Shown: positions 1-4,833 of the stretch, in pieces
Layout of the letters: each line of letters begins with the position of its first letter
Numbering within the stretch: position 1 is the stretch's first letter
Origin: CBDUMN01 sp965368335
GTDB lineage: Bacteria > Pseudomonadota > Alphaproteobacteria > Rhodospirillales > JAPHRK01
NCBI GenBank assembly: GCA_965368335.1
Contig: CBDUMN010000148.1
Coordinates: 1-5,574, forward strand
Length of the DNA stretch: 5,574 nucleotides
Direction of reading: 5' to 3'
The notes under the pieces: generated by a model
Seen by the model: the letters and a program-made list of their open reading frames with translations, nothing else
What the model was told of the DNA's origin: nothing
The model's database searches: none
Made by a program: the position numbers and the translations under genes

Positions 1-121
1 ATTGCTCGGCGGTCATATCGATCCCGGAGTCCTTGAACCGCTTGGTCAGCAATTTATTGAAAAGCCGCCCCGCCAGCCCGGTCTGATGGCCCAATGATTG
101 GGTAAGATTGTATTTGCTCAT
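1..121 (-). CDS. MarR-family transcriptional regulator, N-terminal part (runs off the left edge)
   Basis: The minus strand reads ATG at 121-119 and stays open for 40 codons to the window edge. The peptide begins MSKYNLTQSLGHQTGLAGRL, continues through FNKLLTKRFK, and ends DSGIDMTAEQ, with the next codon starting with T. This matches the first helix of MarR-type winged-helix regulators: a helical dimerisation segment with a basic patch (about residues 22-30), then the 'G-x-[TD]-x-EQ(W)' turn that precedes helix 2. The DNA-binding wing and C-terminal dimer helix lie outside the window, so the ligand and targets cannot be judged. MarR proteins usually repress their own gene and a neighbouring gene by binding short palindromes; one lies 29 bases upstream (150-165). 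The ribosome binding site is weak (GCGAG about 9 bases before ATG). The family call rests on only 40 residues. Confidence 0.7.
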   Translation of the reverse strand, partial: MSKYNLTQSLGHQTGLAGRLFNKLLTKRFKDSGIDMTAEQ

Positions 122-149
122 TAAACCATGCTCGCTGTTACGATCATTT

Positions 150-165
150 AGTTGTATATACAACT
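150..165. promoter_or_regulatory. Perfect 16-bp palindrome, probable MarR operator
   Basis: AGTTGTATATACAACT is identical to its own reverse complement across all 16 bases. It lies 29 bases upstream of the minus-strand MarR start codon. AT-rich palindromes of this size are typical binding sites of MarR dimers, which generally autoregulate. Its position would overlap a promoter reading leftward (for example TTGTAT near -35 and TAACAG near -10 with 17-base spacing on the minus strand, a poor match). It is about 260 bases from the divergent BCCT gene start, so control of that gene is possible but not shown. The palindrome is seen directly; its role as operator is inferred. Confidence 0.6.
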
Positions 166-411
166 TTTATCCAAGAAATGTAAAGCCTCTCCTTTCGCCC
201 CACTTATTTCCGCATCCGCAGCCTCTGCATTCTTAAGGCAGATTAGGGGGCTTTCTATCGATTTTTCAAAGCGCTGCAAGGCACTTTAAAAATCCTTTTA
301 CCGGCCGTTCCTTTCATCGGCCCGGTGAATCCCCTAGGATAAGGCCCTCATCTTTTTCATCTCTCGGGTTTGATCGCTTGGGAAAAGGAGAACCGACACA
401 CCTCTATAACT

Positions 412-417
412 GAAAGG
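412..417 (+). promoter_or_regulatory. Ribosome binding site of the BCCT transporter gene
   Basis: GAAAGG ends 7 bases before ATG 425 and sets the start there. An in-frame stop (TAA at 407-409) lies just upstream, so no longer ATG/GTG/TTG start is possible; only a CTG at 410 precedes it. The better-looking AAGGAG at 385-390 is 34 bases from the start codon and cannot serve it directly. Confidence 0.6.
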
Positions 418-424
418 CCCTCGT

Positions 425-2011
425 ATGTTGGAAGCGACGGAACAGGAGGAACTTTACGAGACCGATTACGAAGTCGGTCAGGACAATCTGCAACGATGGG
501 GCATGGACATACACCATCCGGTGTTCTGGATTTCATCCAGCCTCGTCTTGCTTTTCGTCGTCGGCGTGTTGATGGCCCCGGAAGCGGCCAAGGGCGCATT
601 CGACGGCGCAAAATGGTGGGCCATCGGCGCGTTCGACTGGCTGTTCATGATCGGCGGCAACATCTTCGTTGTTTTCTGCCTTATTCTCATCGCCCTGCCG
701 GTCGGCAAAATCCGCCTGGGCGGGGACGACGCCAAGCCCGAATTTTCCACGTTCTCATGGTTCGCCATGCTGTTCGCCGCTGGGATGGGCATCGGGTTGA
801 TGTTCTGGAGCGTCGCCGAACCGACGGCCTATTTCACCGGCTGGTACGAAACCCCCTTGGGCGTCGAGGCCCACTCGGCGGAAGCCGCGCAGAAAGCCAT
901 GAGCGCCACCATGTTCCACTGGGGCCTGCACCCCTGGGCGATCTATGCGGTGGTCGGCCTGTCGCTGGCGTTTTTCTCCTATAACAAGGGCCTGCCACTG
1001 ACCATCCGCTCGGCGTTTTATCCACTGATCCAGGATCACTCCTGGGGACCGTTCGGCCATCTGATCGACACGGTCGCCGTACTCGCCACCCTGTTCGGCC
1101 TCGCGACCTCCTTGGGCTTCGGCGCGCAACAGGCCTCAGCAGGGCTTGCCTATCTGTTCGGCTTCGAGGCAGGGATCAACACACAAATCGCCATCATCGT
1201 CTTCGTCACCGCCGTCGCCCTGATCTCGGTCGTCCGCGGGCTCGATGGTGGGGTCAAGGTGTTGAGCAACATCAACATGGGCATCGCCGGGGCGCTACTG
1301 CTGTTCGTTCTGGTTGTCGGCCCCACGGCATTGATCTTCTCGACCATGGGCACGACGCTGGTCGGCTACCTGGGCGATATCGTCAGCTACAGCAACTGGA
1401 TCGGCCGCGACGATGAAAAATGGATGCAGGGCTGGACGGTGTTTTATTGGGCCTGGTGGATTTCCTGGTCGCCCTTCGTCGGCATGTTCATCGCGCGGGT
1501 CTCCAAGGGTCGCACGGTGCGCGAATTCATCACGGCTGTCTTGATCATCCCAACCCTGGTCACGGTAGTCTGGATGAGCGTGTTCGGCGGCTCGGCGCTC
1601 GACCAAATTCAAAACAACGTCGGCGCGCTGGCGGGCGGGCTCGACAAGGTGGAACTGGCGATGTTCCAGATGCTCCACAACCTGCCCCTACCGATGCTCA
1701 CCTCGGCGGTCGGCATCGTGCTGGTGCTGGTGTTTTTCGTCACCTCGTCGGACTCCGGCTCGCTGGTCATCGACACCATCACGGCGGGCGGCAAGGTCGA
1801 TGCCCCGGCGGTGCAAAGGGTGTTCTGGGCAACCATCGAAGGCGTGGTCGCCGCCGCCCTGCTGTTCGGCGGCGGAGCCGATGCACTGACCGCGCTCCAG
1901 GCGGCAGCCATCACCGTGGGCCTGCCGTTCACCGTGGTGCTGATCGTCATGTGCTGGAGCTTGTATCTCGGCCTCAAACACGAAGAGAAGTTCGTCGAAA
2001 CGTCGGAGTAG
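425..2011 (+). CDS. BCCT-family transporter (betaine/choline/carnitine type), probably Na+-coupled
   Basis: A 528-residue inner-membrane protein with about 12 hydrophobic segments (roughly 32-51, 69-92, 110-128, 163-187, 210-236, 253-271, 282-306, 337-358, 367-388, 424-441, 466-483, 495-517). Family hallmarks are clear. GMGIG is at 120-124 in TM3. FHWGLHPWAIY at 164-174 carries W166, W171 and Y174 of the aromatic box. The BCCT signature GWTVFYWAWWISWSPF runs 336-351, with W342, W344, W345 and W348. TSSDSGS is at 440-446. Aligned from memory with BetP, A118, M121, F437, T440 and S441 fall at the second Na+ site, and G124 takes the place of G153, which is Asp in H+-coupled choline carriers. This favours Na+/betaine-type (or DMSP-type) uptake; the actual substrate is unknown. 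The tail after TM12 is only about 12 residues, so a BetP-like osmosensing C-terminal helix is absent. The gene appears monocistronic, closed by a terminator. Confidence 0.95.
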   Translation: MLEATEQEELYETDYEVGQDNLQRWGMDIHHPVFWISSSLVLLFVVGVLMAPEAAKGAFDGAKWWAIGAFDWLFMIGGNIFVVFCLILIALPVGKIRLGGDDAKPEFSTFSWFAMLFAAGMGIGLMFWSVAEPTAYFTGWYETPLGVEAHSAEAAQKAMSATMFHWGLHPWAIYAVVGLSLAFFSYNKGLPLTIRSAFYPLIQDHSWGPFGHLIDTVAVLATLFGLATSLGFGAQQASAGLAYLFGFEAGINTQIAIIVFVTAVALISVVRGLDGGVKVLSNINMGIAGALLLFVLVVGPTALIFSTMGTTLVGYLGDIVSYSNWIGRDDEKWMQGWTVFYWAWWISWSPFVGMFIARVSKGRTVREFITAVLIIPTLVTVVWMSVFGGSALDQIQNNVGALAGGLDKVELAMFQMLHNLPLPMLTSAVGIVLVLVFFVTSSDSGSLVIDTITAGGKVDAPAVQRVFWATIEGVVAAALLFGGGADALTALQAAAITVGLPFTVVLIVMCWSLYLGLKHEEKFVETSE

Positions 2012-2036
2012 ACGGCGAACTAAACCGAAAACAGAG

Positions 2037-2067
2037 AAAGGACCGGTCCATCGCCGGTCCTTTTTTT
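2037..2067 (+). terminator. Rho-independent terminator of the BCCT gene
   Basis: GGACCGG (2040-2046) pairs perfectly with CCGGTCC (2054-2060) across a 7-base loop, followed by seven T residues (2061-2067). Flanking AAA/TTT can lengthen the stem to 10 bp. It begins 25 bases after the stop codon. The minus-strand reading has a weaker T tract (TTTCTCTGTTTT), so it could act less efficiently on transcription coming from the lipoprotein gene on the other side. Confidence 0.93.
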
Positions 2068-2223
2068 ACGGGATTGTTGGGACACGAGCTTTCGAAGAAA
2101 AACGGGCATGTCCCCGCTAACGCCGTAGCCGCAAAGGGGCAAAGGTGGAAAATCGTAAAGAGAGTCGATTACGAGAGGTGTGGCCAGAATTCAAATAGAA
2201 TCTAGGAATGTCGTTGTCACTTG

Positions 2224-2787
2224 CTATTGAAGAAATGTAGCCATTTCTCCTTCTGGGAAAACTAGCGGGCGAGATTCATACCGGTCAGCTATCTCTGGGT
2301 GCATCTTGTGAAAGTTCCCTAGAATTGCGTCTTCATTGTATTCAACCGGATTCACTACGATGCTTGATATCTCATTTGCCAATAGAAGTGATTTACTCTT
2401 TTTCCAGCTAAACCTTGGCTCGAATGCGCCTAAAAACAAAACTTCGTTTTTCTTCAAGTCAAAATATGAAAGGTACTTCCCTCTTGGTGCCTTGATGATT
2501 TTATTTCCTTGCTTGAATCCATAGACGCCATATTTCCCGGGAGCAATGAAAGTCGTTTTGTAGCGGTATTCATACTGGTCATAACCACCGTTAATTTTGA
2601 CAAACCGCCCCTCTTCACCAGCAGTTGAATCAAGTCTTTCTGCAAGTAAATCAAAAAACATAAATTCTAGAATAACACCTGAAACTTTGCCTGTTTCGAA
2701 ATCCTTCGAATCAAGGGCCTTCTTTGCACATCCGAAAATAGTAAGAGTGAGCACCGCAATTAGCATGGCTCGTAGAATTTTAAGCAT
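2224..2787 (-). CDS. Uncharacterised small lipoprotein, AT-rich gene
   Basis: The product is 187 residues. A lipoprotein signal peptide is visible: a basic N-terminus (MLKILR), a hydrophobic core to about residue 18, then TIFGC with Cys20 as the probable lipidated residue (F at -2 is tolerated, not ideal). The mature part looks beta-rich: FIAPGKYGVYGF and GKYLSYFDLKKNEVLFLGAF near residues 80-118, then MHPEIADRYESRPLVF close to the C-terminus. The pattern 'pGkY...yl.F.l..ne..ylG.f' followed by 'hPe.a.r...RPl' resembles uncharacterised DUF2846-like lipoproteins; this is recollection, not a search. Residues 21-23 (AKK) lack the +2 Asp inner-membrane retention signal, so outer-membrane sorting is likely. 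The start is ATG 2787 with GAGATGG just upstream; an in-frame TGA at 2799-2797 rules out a longer form. Sampled lines are about 30-40% G+C, far below the neighbours, suggesting transfer. Function is unknown. Confidence 0.85.
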   Translation of the reverse strand: MLKILRAMLIAVLTLTIFGCAKKALDSKDFETGKVSGVILEFMFFDLLAERLDSTAGEEGRFVKINGGYDQYEYRYKTTFIAPGKYGVYGFKQGNKIIKAPRGKYLSYFDLKKNEVLFLGAFEPRFSWKKSKSLLLANEISSIVVNPVEYNEDAILGNFHKMHPEIADRYESRPLVFPEGEMATFLQ

Positions 2788-2938
2788 TTTGCCATCTCAA
2801 AAGAGAAGTTGAAAACCTTACCATGCACATCAAGGTTGCACGGAGCAAGCCTTGTAGCTAGCACCTCAGAATTACCGAGTTTAGGCCACCCTCCTTTTTT
2901 TACAACTTTTTGCAGCGCTCCCCTGCGCCCCGGATGTA

Positions 2939-2955
2939 TGACTGTTGGGCAGTCA
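2939..2955. promoter_or_regulatory. Small inverted repeat upstream of the acyl-CoA synthetase gene
   Basis: TGACTG (2939-2944) and CAGTCA (2950-2955) form perfect 6-bp arms around TTGGG, 30 bases before the start codon. It could be a regulator site or a small leader hairpin; six base pairs may also occur by chance. No convincing promoter was identified between 2788 and 2971. Confidence 0.25.
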
Positions 2956-2971
2956 AACAAACCTAAAAACC

Positions 2972-2978
2972 GGTGAGG
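2972..2978 (+). promoter_or_regulatory. Ribosome binding site that decides the acyl-CoA synthetase start
   Basis: GGTGAGG lies 6 bases before ATG 2985. The in-frame GTG at 2973 is part of this site itself, so translation most likely starts at 2985 and not at the longer GTG start. Confidence 0.75.
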
Positions 2979-2984
2979 CCCAAG

Positions 2985-4622
2985 ATGAGCGACCAATTCG
3001 CCCCGTTCGATTACGACGCCGCCCGTGCGAACTTTTCCCTGCCGGTGCCGGACGATTTCAACTTCGCTTTCGACGTGGTCGCCAAGCGGGCCAATGAGGC
3101 CGATAAGACGGCGCTGATCGCCATCGACCGGAGCGGCGAGAATGTCTCCCGGCATAGTTATTCCGATCTAGACAAGGCTTCCAGCCGCTTCGCCAATGCG
3201 CTGATGACCATGGGCGCGCAAAAGGGCGACTCGGCCGTGGTCGTTCTGCCGCGCATTCCGGAGTGGTACCACGTCATTCTCGGCTGCACCAAAACCGGCG
3301 TCATCGCCATGCCCGGCACCAACCTGCTGACCGCCCACGACCTCGAATACCGGATCAACCGGGCGGGCGCCAAGATGGCTATCCTCACCGAGGCCCACGC
3401 GGCAGCCATCGAGGCGATCAAGGAGAAATGTCCGACGCTGGAAACGCTGATCATCGTCGGGGCCGAGCGCAACGGCTGGGCGAGCTTCGAGGCAATTTGC
3501 GCCGCCGAAGCCGAAACCGTCGACCGCGCCGCCTTGCCACGGACCAAGGCCGACGAGTTGATGCTGATTTATTTCACTTCGGGCACCACGGCCATGCCCA
3601 AGATGGTCGGCCGCGATCATTCTTACGCCCTGGCCCATTCGATCACCGGCGATTACTGGATGGACCTGCAGGAAAGCGACGTTCACTGGACGCTAACCGA
3701 CACCGGCTGGGCCAAGGCCGCCTGGGGCCTGCTCTATCCGCCATTGCTAGCTGGTGCAACGATCATTCTCTATGACGGCGAAGGCTTCGATGTGGACATG
3801 CACTTAAAGATCATCGCCGAGCAGAAGGTCACCACCTTCTGCGCCCCGCCGACCGTCTATCGGGTGCTGGCCCAGACCGATCTTTCGGCGGCCGACCTCA
3901 CCTCGCTGCGCCATTGTTTCGGCGCGGGCGAACCCTTGAACCCGGAAGCCATGCGCGCCTGGAAAGACGCCACCGGCTGCGACATCTACGACGGCTACGG
4001 CCAGACCGAAACGGTCAACATCGTCGCCAATTTCCCCGGCATGGAAATCCGCCCCGGCTCCATGGGCAAGCCCTGCCCCGGCTTGGTTATCGATATCATC
4101 GACGACGAAGGCAAGGTTCTAGGCGACGACCAAGTGGGCCACATCGGCGTCAAGATCACCGAACCCTATCCGCCGGGCCTGTTCAAGGGCTACTACCAGG
4201 ACGACCAAGCCACGGCGAAATCGTTCCATCACGGCTGGTACTATACCGGCGACACGGCGACCCGCGATAAGGACGGCTACATCTGGTTCGTCGGGCGCTC
4301 CGACGACGTGATCACCTCGTCGGGCTACCGGATCAGCCCGTTCGAAGTGGAAAGCGCGCTGATCGAACACCCGGCGGTCGCCGAGTCCGCCGTGGTCGCC
4401 AAGAGCGATGAGATGCGCGGCGAAATCGTCATGGCCTTCATCACCCTGGCGAACGGTTACGAGGCGAGCGACGAGCTGGCGAAAGACATTCAGGACTTCG
4501 TCAAAAACCTCACCGCACCCTACAAATACCCACGCAAAATCGAGTTCCGCACTGAGCTGCCGAAAACCATCTCGGGCAAAATCCGTCGGGTGGAGCTGCG
4601 AGAAGAGGCCGAAACGCTTTAG
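2985..4622 (+). CDS. Acyl-CoA synthetase, ACSM (medium-chain) type, AMP-forming
   Basis: A 545-residue cytoplasmic ANL-superfamily adenylating enzyme, full length for the family. It would activate a carboxylic acid with ATP to an acyl-AMP and then transfer it to CoA. Core motifs in order: P-loop A3 TSGTTAMPK at 198-206 (the usual Gly after GTT is Ala203); DTGWAKAAWG at 239-248; APPTVYR at 287-293; GAGEPLNP at 313-320; A5 DGYGQTE at 336-342; A7 YTGD at 420-423; hinge region GRSDDVITSSGYRISPFEVE at 437-456; A10 PKTISGK at 526-532, with Lys532 the expected adenylation lysine. The 'DTGW' stretch, 'SSGYRI.PFEVE' and overall length resemble mitochondrial ACSM and bacterial medium-chain or aromatic acid CoA ligases more than FadD or Acs. 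The substrate (medium-chain fatty acid, benzoate-like or branched acid) cannot be read from sequence. No pathway partner is adjacent, so it is probably transcribed alone. Confidence 0.93.
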   Translation: MSDQFAPFDYDAARANFSLPVPDDFNFAFDVVAKRANEADKTALIAIDRSGENVSRHSYSDLDKASSRFANALMTMGAQKGDSAVVVLPRIPEWYHVILGCTKTGVIAMPGTNLLTAHDLEYRINRAGAKMAILTEAHAAAIEAIKEKCPTLETLIIVGAERNGWASFEAICAAEAETVDRAALPRTKADELMLIYFTSGTTAMPKMVGRDHSYALAHSITGDYWMDLQESDVHWTLTDTGWAKAAWGLLYPPLLAGATIILYDGEGFDVDMHLKIIAEQKVTTFCAPPTVYRVLAQTDLSAADLTSLRHCFGAGEPLNPEAMRAWKDATGCDIYDGYGQTETVNIVANFPGMEIRPGSMGKPCPGLVIDIIDDEGKVLGDDQVGHIGVKITEPYPPGLFKGYYQDDQATAKSFHHGWYYTGDTATRDKDGYIWFVGRSDDVITSSGYRISPFEVESALIEHPAVAESAVVAKSDEMRGEIVMAFITLANGYEASDELAKDIQDFVKNLTAPYKYPRKIEFRTELPKTISGKIRRVELREEAETL

Positions 4623-4640
4623 AGCTCATACTAATCTCCG

Positions 4641-4659
4641 TTGCCAAAGGCCGTTTTTT
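4641..4659 (+). terminator. Possible weak terminator after the acyl-CoA synthetase gene
   Basis: GCC-AAA-GGC at 4643-4651 is followed by CG and six T residues (4654-4659), 20-37 bases past the stop codon. The stem is only 3 bp, so it is a poor intrinsic terminator. The palindromic units further down could help to stop or stabilise the transcript instead. Confidence 0.25.
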
Positions 4660-4680
4660 CCATAAACTATTTCAAAGGTT

Positions 4681-4744
4681 TAGAGTGCGGTCGGATTAGG
4701 TTTACGCATTTATGGCGTAAGCCTAATCCGTGAATCGCCCTCTA
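4681..4744 (-). repeat. Palindromic repeat unit 1 (64 bp), BIME-like, minus orientation
   Basis: Inner arms 4692-4707 and 4715-4730 are a 16-bp inverted repeat (15 Watson-Crick pairs plus one T-G wobble, 4701/4721) around the loop ATTTATG. Outer arms TAGAGTGCG (4681-4689) and CGCCCTCTA (4736-4744) pair at 8 of 9 positions, with small bulges GT and TGAAT between inner and outer stems. Read on the minus strand the unit starts TAGAGGGCGATTCACG, which matches the start of unit 2 at 13 of 16 positions, so the two belong to one repeat family. It lacks a T-run after the stem, so it is not a standard terminator. Confidence 0.75.
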
Positions 4745-4752
4745 CAATATTG

Positions 4753-4821
4753 ATAGGGGCGGATTCACGCTTTAAGCGGAATCACTTGAAAGTGATTCCA
4801 CCTAAAACGATCCGGCCCTAT
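4753..4821 (+). repeat. Palindromic repeat unit 2 (69 bp), BIME-like, plus orientation
   Basis: Left arm 4753-4764 plus 4768-4786 pairs with right arm 4791-4809 plus 4810-4821 around a TGAA tetraloop (4787-4790), with a single 3-base bulge (TCA, 4765-4767). I count 27 Watson-Crick pairs in 31 positions; mismatches are 4759/4815, 4770/4807, 4775/4802 and 4777/4800. Perfect 9-bp arms GGAATCACT/AGTGATTCC sit next to the loop. The motif TAGRGCGGATTCACG...GCGGAATCACTT is one I associate with dispersed intergenic repeats of alphaproteobacteria (from memory). It ends one base before the zntB ribosome binding site. Confidence 0.8.
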
Positions 4822-4826
4822 GGGAG
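4822..4826 (+). promoter_or_regulatory. Ribosome binding site of the zntB-like gene, directly next to repeat unit 2
   Basis: GGGAG ends 7 bases before ATG 4834. It begins at the base after the palindrome ends (4821), so a transcript that includes the repeat would carry a long hairpin immediately against the ribosome binding site. Confidence 0.7.
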
Positions 4827-4833
4827 AACGGCC

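Larger units (their letters stand above)
122..424. other. Divergent intergenic region between the MarR and BCCT genes
   Basis: About 300 bases with no credible gene on either strand. Apart from the palindrome at 150-165 it holds only weak structure: short 5-bp arms TCTGC/GCAGA at 224-242; a bulged 7-bp hairpin at 301-325 (CCGGCCG against CGGCCCGG); and a 9-base direct repeat AAGGCCCTC at 341-349 and 414-422. A strong Shine-Dalgarno-like AAGGAG at 385-390 has no start codon within reach. No convincing sigma-70 promoter for the BCCT gene was found, although one must lie here. Confidence 0.5.

Noticed and set aside
370..984. Open frame of about 200 codons overlapping the BCCT gene start on the plus strand
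   Set aside because: Arg/His/Gly-rich translation with no family resemblance, fully overlapped by the clear transporter gene; a high-GC shadow frame.
1420..2205. Open frame of about 260 codons overlapping the BCCT gene end on the plus strand
   Set aside because: Arg-rich low-information translation in an alternative frame that runs through the terminator hairpin; not a gene.
2150..2223. Search for a terminator after the minus-strand lipoprotein gene
   Set aside because: Only a weak bulged 6-bp pairing around AGATTC/GAATTCT was seen, without a T tract; the BCCT terminator may serve poorly from the other side.
2894..2901. T-run (TTTTTTT) in the gap before the acyl-CoA synthetase gene
   Set aside because: No stable stem precedes it, and no plus-strand transcript is expected to end there; not called as a terminator.
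2973..2984. Longer GTG start for the acyl-CoA synthetase (four extra residues)
   Set aside because: The GTG is inside the GGTGAGG ribosome binding site, which is ideally spaced for ATG 2985; no other site lies upstream.
2760..3155. Minus-strand open frame overlapping the lipoprotein and acyl-CoA synthetase starts
   Set aside because: Spans an obvious intergenic region and two real gene starts, has no recognisable family, and its composition changes abruptly along its length.
4681..4821. CRISPR array or attachment site as explanation of the palindromes
   Set aside because: Only two inverted copies with no regular spacers, no cas gene, no tRNA and no integrase; the paired-palindrome layout fits a REP/BIME-like element better.
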